Positions 1-12,794 of a stretch of DNA of 64,000 nucleotides are shown here, piece after piece. The notes below the pieces were generated by a model, which was not told the origin of the DNA, made no database searches, and was given only the letters and a program-made list of their open reading frames with translations. The position numbers were made by a program, and so were the translations under genes. Every line of letters starts with the position of its first letter. Position 1 is the stretch's first letter. Origin of the DNA: Scatophagus argus. Its lineage: Eukaryota > Chordata > Actinopteri > Scatophagidae. The stretch lies in the NCBI RefSeq assembly GCF_020382885.2, contig NC_058501.1, positions 18,410,001 to 18,474,000 of the forward strand. Direction: 5' to 3'.

Positions 1-540
1 TTCCTCCTTGAACTTCTTGAGAAATTCAGTACTAGATGTTTTGAACTTGCATGCAAAACAGACAGATGTCAGAGAAGTCGGAAATGCATGAATTATTGTG
101 AATTCAACTGAGTGTTTTCTCTTTTCTTCCCTCACTCAGTATAATCTGCGCTGTAGTCAATCGCTTTGTTTCGGGGAAGGCACAGAGTGTCATCGTTCAT
201 TTAGCGCTGGCGCAGCTGCACTGTACCTGCAGTTGCCACCTAGGTGCGCAAGGATACACACTATCTTCACTAACCCTCTATTGGATCTTCACCGAAAACA
301 ATTTTTCATTCCGGGTCAATGAATTTGAACGCTTGTCAGAAATAAACCAGTGACACAAAAGAAAACAGAGCGATGTTTTGATCGCTGCCAATTTGACTTC
401 ACAGGGATGGGAATTGCGCACTTTTGATCACTTTGGATGCAGTGATCCCTCTACACTGTCACTCAACGTCGAGAAGTTGCCTTAACGCGCACACACACCT
501 GAAAGTTCTTCAGATCCTGCGCACCTCGGTTACTCAGTTG
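1..540 (+). promoter_or_regulatory. bcl3 upstream flank and probable 5' UTR
   Basis: This stretch lies directly upstream of the bcl3 start codon. I see no coding exon in it; the short open frames have no recognisable content. It is moderately CG-containing towards 480-540, as expected near a promoter, but I cannot place a transcription start. The frame of bcl3 exon 1 stays open upstream to about 424 without a better ATG. Confidence 0.4.
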
Positions 541-3500
541 ATGCCGAGGATCATGACTATGAACGGCGACCACCAGTCGGTCGCCATAGCACCGCTGGAT
601 CTGCGCACTACCAACCGAGAGCGTGGGAGCACCGGCTCGAGGATTCCGGACGGCACGAGTCGCGTCAGGGAAGCTCGTGTAACAGGCGGTTCACCGGCAC
701 CCCCTGCGTGCACAGGGACGGACAGTTTGGAAAAGTGCTGCCCCGCAGCCAGAGACGCACTGCCGGGCTCAGCAACCGGTGCTTCTCGCAAACGACCGGC
801 GGACAACTTTTCCAGCAACCTTCCCTTCAGGAAACGCTTTCAAGTCTCAAGCTTCAACGTTTCAACGCTTCAAGTCGAGCCAGAAACTCAAAGGCAGTCG
901 CCGGCTCCAACACAATGCAGAGACCGCTTCTCCCCTGCGGTAGATACGGACTTAACATTACGGGGAGATTTTGCCGGTCGAGATGAACGCAGAGTCGCAC
1001 CAGTGATTCCCAGGCTCGGTGAAGAGGCAGGACAGGGTCCAGATGGATACCCCATACGCTTTTTGCCGTTTGCTTACGGTAAGCGTTAATGGTTTGAAGT
1101 TCTCAACTTGATTATGTAAACAGTAATTTCAGAACTTTCTCACACTTTTGAGTTTTGCTTTGATTTCTATAAAGTTATCATCAGAAATATTTGAATAGTT
1201 GTTTTACCAGGAAACTCGGCTGTTGTTATGTGTGGACAAAATAATCCTGATTGGTGTACAGAACCTCTGTACACCCTGTTGGTGGTTATAGACACAATTT
1301 AGGTCAAGCCTGCAGAGGCTCTCCAAATTATTAGTGTTGTTTAATAGCCTATTTCATGACTGATGCTGCAGGTGCTTTTGTTTTTAAAACCGTACCAGGA
1401 CTCCCTCCCCGCCTTCAGTATGTTTGGTCACTCGTGTGTCACAGGTGGAATAAATGTCACCGTAGTCCCAGTTCATGCAGCTACTGCTGAATCAATGAGA
1501 TAATGTCCAGTCAGCAATTCTGCAGCCATTCCTCTTCAGTCAGTCTCCCACACTGGCAAAAATAGCTCACTCAACTCTTAACTGAATATGAAACAAAAAA
1601 AAAATGACTTGTTTGCAAGGTTACCCTTTTTGTTTTTCATGCATTTCCATCATTTTCAGTTTTTCTTCTTCCTGTCTGCCTCCCACCTGGGTTTCTCTCT
1701 TACTGTCTCTGCTTCTCTCTGTGTGTCCTGGTCAGGTCCCATCCCGCTGTATGGCGTGCCCCCCATCCTGGAGCTGAACCACACCCTGGCCCACCAAACT
1801 GAACACCTTCTGACCGCTATCTCTGTGGCCACGCATCAAGACGAGGATGGAGACACGTATGTTGCAGTGTTTAAAATGAGATGACACCTTCTTGGTGTGT
1901 TGTTTAATCATGCATACAGGATATCCATCCATCTGACGTGTCCAAGCGAAGATTACTACTAATTGTGCACCTCACGCGTTTTCATTATCAGCACATTTCG
2001 GTCTGTGTTGACTGTTGAAAGTTGGCACAATTAACAGAACTGAGATCTTACCACAATCTTAAATATTCATAAGATTTGCAGCAGATTGTGTACAACATGA
2101 GCATGAGATTAATAGTTAAGTTTAACATGCAAAAATGCCTAACTTCTTGGAAGTGATGTCTTTTGCAAACTTGCAAAATATGAAAGTTACTCCCACTTTA
2201 ACCTGCCTTTAAAAAGTTAAATGCTTCATAGAGAGGACAATATAAACTCTAAAATGAATGCATATTGTGTTTAATTGCTTTCTTTTAAAAGCTAAGACCT
2301 TTACTTAAAACATAACAAGAGTTAACTGAAAATATTTTGTAACTGCCATGGAAATCATTTGTGGAAGTGAATAGTAGAGCATACAAATGTTATAAAATCT
2401 CATTATTTTATCCCCAAACATTCTCTACAGTATTTTAACGTTTTTATTGATAACTTCTCAGCTAATAAAACCAATTGGCCTTTTTCACAGCAGACATTTT
2501 GACTTGTAGGAGCAGGAAATTCAAATGTCCCAGTAAAGACGCGTCAGTGTGATAGTGAACCAGCACGCACAATACCAGGACCCTGAAACTGAAGCTGCTA
2601 TAAATTAAATGCATCATTTAGTACTGTGACATGTTAAGAAGTCTTGCATGAAAAATTCCACTGAGATTTCAGCGTGTATCATAGCTGATGACAATGACAG
2701 ATTGTAACCTGCATATCCTCTCTGACATTTATGTACACTTCTTCATCTCAGGGGAAACTTTCACCATTGTCATAAAAAGTGAAGCCGAAATGGTCACATA
2801 AATAACAAGTGAATACAAGTGATTCACTGGGCTAGACCCAAACAACTTTAGTTTCAACAATTGATGGTCTGACCTCATAAACAAATCATCTGAAATTGCA
2901 CAACCTAGATGTGGGTTTTGAAAGTCTAGCATCATCTCAGTTTATTTGTTATGTGACTCACCTGGTTCTGCATATTGAACAGGTTACAGCCAGTGCTCCT
3001 ATTGTATCCGACCAAATTCTCTACTGTTGTTTCACTTCCTATGAGGGAAACTGGGTTAGTGTTCATCAGGAATGATTCACTAAGTTGGAATGGAGACTTT
3101 GATGTAACACGCTAAGCTGGAAACAAACCCGAGTCTCAACTGCAAAGAGATGCACAGTCAGTCTGGGGTGGGGGTGGGGGGGGGTCCTCCTCCAGAAAAA
3201 TAAAATTTCCTGGGGCCGTGGTCAAATTTCCTGCATTTCTACATCCCTATCTCTTGCCAGCTGCAATAGTCTTGATTAGTTGAGTGCTTAGGGTGTTATG
3301 CAGACCCAAAACGCGTCAAGAACAGTCAACAAGTGGGTGGATAGGGACAGGAAATGATTCTGTGAAGAATGCCTTTTTCATAAAGAAAATCTGGGGAGTT
3401 CTACAGTGGGTCGAAAGATGAGTGTAAAAGTGAGCTGACAGCTGAAATCATATTTAAATTATATTTAAACAACCATTATGCAGCTGAAAATGGCGGTTAT

Positions 3501-4186
3501 TCTGAGGATTAGCAGGCGGCAAATTTGTCTGAGACAGGCTATTAACAGTAATTGGACAAAATGACTGAATGGATGTAGTGGTAAAATGTAAGATGGGTAA
3601 ACTGTAAAGGTCTGCTGGATAAACTGTCCTGTGTTAGGTAATGGTAAAAACACAAAATGGTGAGTAAAGCCCATGTTGTACTGATGCATGGACGCATGCA
3701 CCCACCTGAACATTTTCTCTGACCTGAGACCCACACCTGCCACCTCAACCAGTCCTTTTTGAATTGTGTCGAGCAGCACAAATTTTCCAAGTGATTCCTT
3801 TATTGTGCGCTGAACTTTATTCTAATGATTATAAAGGCCTCTTTCAGTCACTTCAAATGCCTCCATGGGTGCAGTAGGGTTCGTCAGTCACCACACAAAT
3901 ATGGTGGGACATTTAAGCAGCAGAACGAAAAATTGCAGCTAACAGTGGAAACTCTCCAAAGGGAGCAGAATTAACCTTTAACCTTCTGAAAGCTCTGATG
4001 GAGCTTATTATGCATCAGTTTCTCAGTTTGCTCCAGATAATTTCACATCCACCTTCTATACCTCTTATCTGTCTCGCTCGCGGGGGAGCTGGAGCCCATC
4101 CCAGCTGACTGCGGGCGAGAGGCGAGGTTCAACCCGGACTGGTCACCAGTCAATCGCAGGGCTGACGCACAACGACAGACAACTGT

Positions 4187-4217
<31 letters not shown>

Positions 4218-5723
4218 GAGGGGCAATGTTAGTAGTAGCAAGTTAATCTTATGTGCATTGGGACTATGGGAGGAAGCTGGAGTACCTGGAGAAAACCCAT
4301 GTAGGCACAAGGAAAACATGCAAACTCAGACCAGGGCCCAGACCAGGATTTGAACCTGGAACCTTCTTGCTGTGAGACGACAGTACTAACTTTTTGTTTT
4401 AATCATTATTGGTAAATTATTAGCATTTATCAGTTGTGAAATGATCATTGACAGAGATTGCTTAAGTTTAATCAACTGATTGCAGGGACCGTATGATGTT
4501 AAGTTTATTTTTAAAAAGGCTCCACTTAATCCACTGCTCAAGTGCTTACGGGTATGTTTAAGTACGTGTGTGTGTGTTTGTGTGGCATAACCTGTGATTT
4601 TAGGTCGCCTAGTCTCTCGGGGTGCAGGATGGGGGATGGGATTGAGAATACTGTACACAGGACACTGGAGGTGTTTTTAAGACCACATGAATGCAAATAT
4701 TAAACTTTAACGCATGGTTACTTGAACACCCACCCACACATTAACTGAAAAGTCAGACTGATACAAGAGCACACACGCACACACACACACAGTCATGTGA
4801 CTAAAAACATAGTGCATGTCCAAGAATTAAATGGCACTTTAATGTTGTGGTTTCAAAAAGTATCACTATCATTTGCATTCATTTGGCGAAAAACTCGTGA
4901 TGACCAACATTTGGAGCCAGAAGTCCCGTGATATGTCACAGCTGCTTATTGTCCCATATCTGCTTCAGAGACTCATAATCAGTCAGTCAGTAGGACATAC
5001 GTGCTATTAACAGATAGTGGTGAGGAAATGAGAAGAAAGCGATATATGTTGTTTTTTTAATGCATTTAAAACTAACGGCCTATCGTCTGATATTATTTTT
5101 ATTTTATCTCCACTTGTTGAATCATTACAGTACATTTTACAATACTTTACATATGATGTTGATACTCTTCTCAGCATCTTATGTTATCCACATTTACAGG
5201 GTAGACACAAAAAAAAAAAATCCAAAAATCCAAAATGAAAAACTGATGTGAACATTATTACCTTATTGGCAGTGACTTAATGCAACAAGGCTGCAGTGCA
5301 GAGACTTTTGACAAATTCTCGCCCGTTTGTAATGACGCTGAGAGTGCATCTGGCATATGTAGTATCTGCTTTTCACTTTGTGGTTGTTTGAAACTGTGTG
5401 AATTCTGCAGAAAAAAATCTTTCTCAGCCCCCCTCCTTTTTTCACGCTGTCTGTATGTACATGAGCGTGTGCGTGCGTGTGTGTGTCTATGTGCATAAGC
5501 TTACGTCAATGGGATGTTCGTCCTCTGTTCTCAGCGCCTGTGAGCCCCTTAGTTTCGGGAAAACTAGTGAGTGCTGAGTTTTTAAACATGATTGTGGTTT
5601 TTCTCAGGTGTTTCTGTCTCTCTCTTTTCTTGTCTGTGTTTTTAAATGAATGGGCTCGAAAAACCCAAACATCCGCTCCTAACTTCCTCATTTACCGCTT
5701 TCTCTCATCTCTCTCTCTCTTTT

Positions 5724-5772
<49 letters not shown>

Positions 5773-8700
5773 CTGTGTTATTCATATTGTCATTTGTGCA
5801 TGTGTGCCATAGATGTGTAGAGTTTACAGCTCCTACAAATGAATTCCTGCATGCTTCCAGTCAGTCAGAGCATTTACCTGCACACCAACACTGTTAAATG
5901 CAGAGTCTGACAGACGTCTACAGCCACACAAACTTTTGTAAAGCTATGCACAAGCACAGTAGTGCTTTGAACTAAATGCTAACAACAGCCATGGTAACAT
6001 GCTCACAGTTACAGTGCTGACATCCTGATGTTTAGCATCAGGTAATGTTTGATATGTTCACCGTTCTTAGTTTAGTCTGTTAGCCATGTTAACCTTTGCT
6101 ACTCGATAATAAACAGAAAGTTTAGTTAAGGTAGATGGAAACGTCATTTTTTTAAGACATTTTCACAAAAGTATACAGGAAAAGGCAAATGCATTACAAT
6201 TGGATACACACACATACAAACATTCACCAATAGCAACAAAGCTGCCATGGAAGATGCTGGCCTGTCCATCAGGAACAGTTTAAGTGCCTTTCCCAAGGAC
6301 ATCTCAACATGTGCACAGGAGGAACCAGAGATTTGTGGACAACCTGATCTACCCTCCTGAGCCACAAAGGTCTTGGACAAATAAACCATTTTGGCATGAT
6401 GAAAATTCAGGGCATCACCAAAGTTAATAAAATTCAATTTGATGGGGACAGGAAGGTGTGAAGCAAATTCCATGGCAATCAGTTTAATAGCTGTGGTGAC
6501 ATTTTGCTCAAAACCACAAAATGCTGACCTCATGGCAGCGCTGCAGGAAATGTCAGGGGATCAACAAAGTCATTAGGATTCATCTTCTGAGCACCATGGA
6601 TCTGACCTGTTTAACTAACACCATTGGAGTGTAGTATGAGGCAGTGTGTGCTGTGTCCTGAAATACATTTGGAAGACCAAATGCTTCTGCTATTTGCAAT
6701 ATTCTGCATTATCCAAGCATTGAAGTCAATTGCTAATTGCTTTCAAAGTAACTGTCTAGATTAAAACTTACTGTTAAATGTACTTTTAATGCACGTTTGA
6801 CTGTTGTAGATACCTATATGATGAGTGAATTCTCTGAAAAAGAAAACAAATCACACATAACAGTGAACTGTGAGATCAGACACATGAATATGTTTAACCC
6901 ATCGCCTTTTGTGATGAGCACAGATGTGACGTAAGCTGTCACTTCTTGTTAACTGGACTATGGTGCATCTGTTTATCTTTGTTATTCACACACACACATT
7001 GCACATTGACACATCACCTCATTGCTCAGCTGGTCCACAGACCACAAGCTTCAGCCTGATCATACAGTTAGGCTACGCCCTCACCTTATATACCAAAAAG
7101 GATACCGCACAATGCTGCCTTCACTCAGTGCATTCTTTTTTTTCTCGCTGTCTCTTTTCTCTGTCTCTCTCTCTCTCTATCTCTGTCTTTCTCTCTCTGT
7201 CTCTCTCTCTCTCTCTCACACACACACACTTACACTGGAACTGTGTGTTAATGCTGCAGGCTTGGGACTCCTGCCTGCGTCAGTGCTGCTGTGCTTGGGG
7301 TTATCTGGGGCTGTGGTCTGCCCCACTTCCAGGAACTAGAAACAGTACAGTTTCATCTTTAGAGAAAAAGTGAGAGATGGATGGAGATGTGAAATATTAT
7401 AATAAGAGAAATAAAGTCATTTTAGGCCTATATGAAGGCAATTTCTGATACAGGAATTGATCTCAATGCTTAGAAACAAGATACAAACAAGCTATAGTGT
7501 TTATCAAAATGCAGGGCTCACAATGACAAAATACTTCAGAAGTCATACCTGAACAACCTGCAAACACAAACATGTGTATATTCAAAGCTTTTATTCTGGG
7601 GAGGTCAACCACATTCTGACCTGCTGGCCTTTGAGCAGGTCCACTGAAACATTTGGAGTTAAGGGCCTTGCTCAAGAGCACCTCAGTGGTGTCAATGAGA
7701 GGACGGCGAATGGTGCCTTTCGCTATCCATACCCACATTTCTCCTGTTAGTCCAGGGGACAGTAATGACAACCCTCCATTTGCAAGTTTGTTTCTCTAAC
7801 CTTAAGGCCACCACTGTGCACAAATTGACTGCAGCATGACACTGCAGCATGACTGGTCACTCCACCCACTGCAGGGGCTTTTTAAAGACTGATGCCATGT
7901 ACAGTAAATATAGCAAATATATCTTTTTTGATACACATTTGTTCCCTGTGCTGAGCTCAGTTACAGGAATAGGGACCAGCTGAGGAAAGAACCGCCACGC
8001 TCAGTCTCGTTCCAACAAACAGTTCTGCTTTTTCTGCTGTTCGCTCTAGTGTCAGGAGCAAATCATATGATTGTTTATTGCTGTAGCAGTTCCAGCTTGT
8101 ACTTGCACATTTTTTTGTTTGTGTATTTGTTTAGTTGTTTAAACTTGCTTTGTCGGTTTGATATCTGTGCTTGCTCATTCATGTGCAAGAATAACGCATG
8201 CACACAACTTGCTTTTCTCTTTGGGCAATTTTTTTAAAAAAATGTTTAGTTATATACATAGACATAGCAGAGCATGTCTGCAACCAGCAAGTGAAGGTTG
8301 GCCTATACTTTTCCTTCAGCTGAACAGACCACAGACATTATCCTGTCCATACTTGCCTTCGTTAAGTTGTCAAAAAATTTGAACATTTACACTGTTAATA
8401 TATAGATTATATAAGCCGTCTGATATTTATGTGGCTGAATGATATGATCAGTGTAATGTGATACTATGATAAGGCCGATAGATGAATAAGTGAAGAACCT
8501 TTCCCCGAACCACACATCAGTTTTGGGGTTTGTTGAGTGCAAATTTAGCACTATCACAGGATTTGCTCAGAGAGGTCGCTAATCAGAATTTTTTTTCAGG
8601 CAGGAAATTACCATCACTAATGACTCCATGTCAATGGGACACATTGCTGAAAGGAAGTGCTGCAATTGCTGTTGTCACTGTTAGAACTTATTCTCTGACC

Positions 8701-11700
8701 TCAAATTCTGTGCAAGGGTACTTTTAGCTTCTCAAGAAGTGTCCCCGTTTCCTGTCAAACAGTTCTACTGTATAGATCTGATTGTGACTTATTCTTTGGA
8801 TGAAATGACAAACATACACCTTAATGACTGCATTTTAACAGCATACAGAACAAGATAAAGAACGCTGACATTGTTACTGACAACAGGAAGTGACAGAAAA
8901 GCAGCCTGGCTCTTACTGGAAGCTATTTCTTCAGACAGAACGAAAAAGAAAAAATGTGAAAACTGCATCACTTTTTTTCTGCAGCATGCCCTTCCCCCCA
9001 GGTTTTCTGCTTTTCCCTGTCCTAAACTTTGGCCCGAGTTGATTCTTTCGCTTCACGTAGAGACCACAGATCGTGGCTTCCCCTTCAGTCTTGATAAGGG
9101 TGTGATAAGCATAGTGTGAGTCATTCTTGAACAACTGTGGAGCTTCTTGGTACAACTGTCAGAGGGATAATTTAGATGTGATTTTGCTGCTTCTGATCAC
9201 AAAGAAAATGTGTGATTTTTCATCCAAAGTGAGTGATATGAATGAATCATTTAAATAAGTAGTTGGAGTGCTTCTTAGCTTAGAACAGCCAGAAACAGGG
9301 TTAAGACTGACCTGCCTGGCAACCTGCTGAGATTTAAAGAACTCCCTGCTCCATGGCCACAAATAGTTCACCTATTGATCTACATAAAACCACAAGCTTT
9401 TTTTTTTTTTTAAAAAAAAAAAAAAATACAGATTAAACAACAAAATATAACAGTCAGTCTAGAAGCTAAGCTAAGCTAACTGGCTGCTGGCTATGGCCTT
9501 TACTGGACCGCCCTGAGAGTGCTATTAATCTTCTTATCTTGGTCTTGGCATGGGAGAAAAATTTCCCAATAGTTTTTCACTGACTTTATATCTACCATGT
9601 GATTTTTAGTACACTGGGGTTAACATTTAAACTTTGAACAAAACTCAAACTGCCATCGCTCATGCAGGATATCCTCACAATTACATCACTCCAACATGCT
9701 AAAATGAGATGACATGCCATTGCATGGGTTAAATAATATTGAATAGATCTTGCACATACTGTAAGTATAAAGATTGTCTCTGTCTCAAGTCACGCTCTGA
9801 TCAGTTGAAAGATCAATCATTTTCCACTTAATCCAAGAAAATGTTTCCAAAATGCACAGTGTCAGTGGGTCAGGATGTCAGAAAACCCTGTGACCCAGTT
9901 ATTTGTCCCCTTTCAACTGTGTGGAGTTCTTTATACGGCTGTTTTTATATTCATTACAGAGCTCTCCATATAGCTGTGGTGCACGGGCAGCTGGCTATCG
10001 TCTACAAACTGATCCAACTCCTGCTGTTGGATCGCAGAAGCCTTGATATCCACAACAACCTTCGTCAGGTAAAACAAATACATTTTAAATACACACTTCA
10101 CACAGTCACATTGCTGTCCATTAAAGCAAGCATGCACGCATGCATGCACAGACTGTCCGAAGGACATGGCTGATAGTTGTACAAGGTGAGGTGCCAGCAT
10201 GTAGAAATTCACGATGCTGGTGATAGAATTAAAAACTCTGGTTAAGATGAAAGCTTCTTTATTATGTGACTCATGTAATATGAATATGTAGGGCAGTAGG
10301 AACATGTAGGGACATACTGTATATGGCACTGCATCACATGAAGACACTTCACCTTGTTTTGTCCAGTAGAAGGGCCCCTGCGGGGGTACACTTCATCATG
10401 TTTCCTTCCCTTGTAGGACACCATCGAAGGCACTTATCTATGTTTTGCCCCCTGGAAGGGCACCTTAGAAGGCGCTTTGTTGTTAAACACCCCCCACTGC
10501 CTTTGGGTCCACCAGTGTACTGCTCCTATCATGATAAATACATTTAACATCTGTGGTGAAGTTTTGTCTCTCTTTTTAAGATGTGGCACCCGTCCAATCC
10601 ACAGAAAGATTTTTTTTGGTGTTTCATTTCTATTTCTAAAACACGCAAAAGAGGTCTCAGCATTAGTCAGTGCAACCTGATGACAGATAGATGTCGAATA
10701 GAGGTTCCACTGGGGGACTTCTGCCCCGTCAACCACAGTATGCTAAACACAGTCCCCTGCCTTACCCTTCTGATAACAGTAACATGGAAAAGAATGAAAG
10801 AGGAAGTGCCTTGGTTTCCTCCTTGCGTTGCACTGTGTTATCGCATACGCTTACAGTCACGGCGGCTGATGGTTATACACTGGAATTTACCCTTCCTGGT
10901 TTCTCCACCTGTACTTGCCACAGGCCAAAGCCATGCACATGCTGGGAAGGACTAAGTGTGTTTTCCAGCATTCTATTTTATTTTTTTGCATGGTTTTCTA
11001 GTACTCACTTTCCCTATAGGAAGGGATTTTTCAGGGTTTGCATGTTGGATTTACCACATTGTGAAACTCAGAGGACGGAGCCAAGATGATTAAGATGAGT
11101 AAACAGAGACTCCCATGAACTCTCATGAACCTTGTGCTCATGTCTCGAGTTTTTAAGGTTTAAAACCACATACGTAGGCTGGAAAATCACCTAAGTTGCA
11201 AACATGTCATCTTTAACATGTATTTGAGCATATCATGCTTTTTTTTTCTCTGATATGAAGAGGCTGACGCTCTTTGTCCAGGGCAACTTTGGCTATTTAC
11301 AATGATATTAATGGACAAAGAACTAGTGGTGAGTGGTTTTTCTTATGAAAAGTGACTGTGCCTGCACATACTAACGTCAGAATAAGGGATAAGAGAAGGT
11401 GGTACTTTACTGGAATGTAAGGAATGGTCTGAGTGTTTCCCAATCCAGGGCTGTCCCGACAAATGGTCTTGAGTCCACACTTCCACATTCTCTTTCCCTC
11501 TGTTGTCTCCACCTCTTGTACTACATTCTGCCAGCTTTCTGTCTTTCATCCTGTGATAGAGAAAGCACCTGAGCTATGTAGAGCTTTAGTTCTCAAGACT
11601 GGGGTTTCACACCACACAGGACACCACGGGCTCACTTACCAGAAATAACGCCGGTGCTATCACTGGTTGTTGTCTTTCCTCATCGCTGAGGCTTGACAGC

Positions 11701-12547
11701 ATAGGTTTTGTGATATCCTGTGTGTAACAATGCATGCAGTCTCTCTTTTCGCACACTGACATGTATTATGCTATAAGCAGTTGTAACCAAAAAGGGAGAT
11801 TTTCAGGCACAGGTCCCGTCACAGTCATTTGCCTACCAGATTGTGTGGTTTTAGCTGAATACCATACATAAAGAACAGGCTTATGAAAATGAGGCCAGGG
11901 AACTTTTTTCAAAACATTAAGTTTACAAGACAGATTTGAACACACTTTCTGGCATTGGCACTTCCCAGAGACCAAGAAAGAAAGAAAATAAAATACAGCC
12001 TTTCCAATATTGATGACAAATCCTGAGTTTCTGTGGTTAGGCATATGGAACTTTTTGACAGAGTGTTACTATCAGTACTGTTACTGAACCATAATGTGAG
12101 TGTCAGTGCTTGATTTGCCTTCCACTCTCTGAACTGCTCTGATGGTAGAGACAGCTGTTTGATACTCCCACACTGGCCATGCTATCAGTGCAGCTACACA
12201 AACACACATTATAGTAGTCTGTTTTTTTTTTCTGCTCTTGCTGCAGCTTATGGTGTATTGTGTGTCATTGCCACTAGTGGAGTTTGGGGACCCAATCCCT
12301 GGGGGCCACCCACGCTAAAATATGCAGCAATGATCATGTGCTTCATATTAAAAACATCCACTAAGTGTAACTGCTGCAACACGATATGCAGATGATGTGT
12401 AATAATTCAGCAACGGCTTCTTTAAAGACAGGTATGTAAATGGACGTGTTCAGTGTGGAAATCTTTGTATGCAGATTTATGTCAGTTCACATGATTTTTT
12501 TTTTTCAGTTTGTTTACGTCCATGCTGGTGGCATGCCATTTAATCTA

Positions 12548-12578
<31 letters not shown>

Positions 12579-12757
12579 CGCACACAAGCGAGACGTTTGT
12601 GTGTGTTTGTGTGTGCTTTAGTGTCCTCATTCCGAGAAATCACATGACCACCACCACCCCACCCCCCACCCCCCGTGCGCGCTTTGGGCTCTTTCTCAAC
12701 TTGCGCTGACGGTAGTTTACAGGGACTTTCCCTTCCTTCCTGCGCGTGTCTCTTGCT

Positions 12758-12794
<37 letters not shown>

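Noticed and set aside
424-540. Extension of the bcl3 frame upstream of 541
   Set aside because: The frame is open but has no ATG before 541; the MPR start and LDLRT spacing match human BCL3.
534-986. Long open frames on both strands over bcl3 exon 1
   Set aside because: They are shadows of the GC-rich coding exon and carry no splice-compatible continuation.
5477-5897. Ser/Leu-rich open frames of 80-110 codons
   Set aside because: They are translations of the CT microsatellite.
6960-7373. 137-codon plus-strand frame
   Set aside because: Mostly CT/CA repeat inside bcl3 intron 2; no motif.
12541-12640. Z-DNA-like GT/GCGC tract as a regulatory element
   Set aside because: Ordinary fish microsatellite; no further signal.
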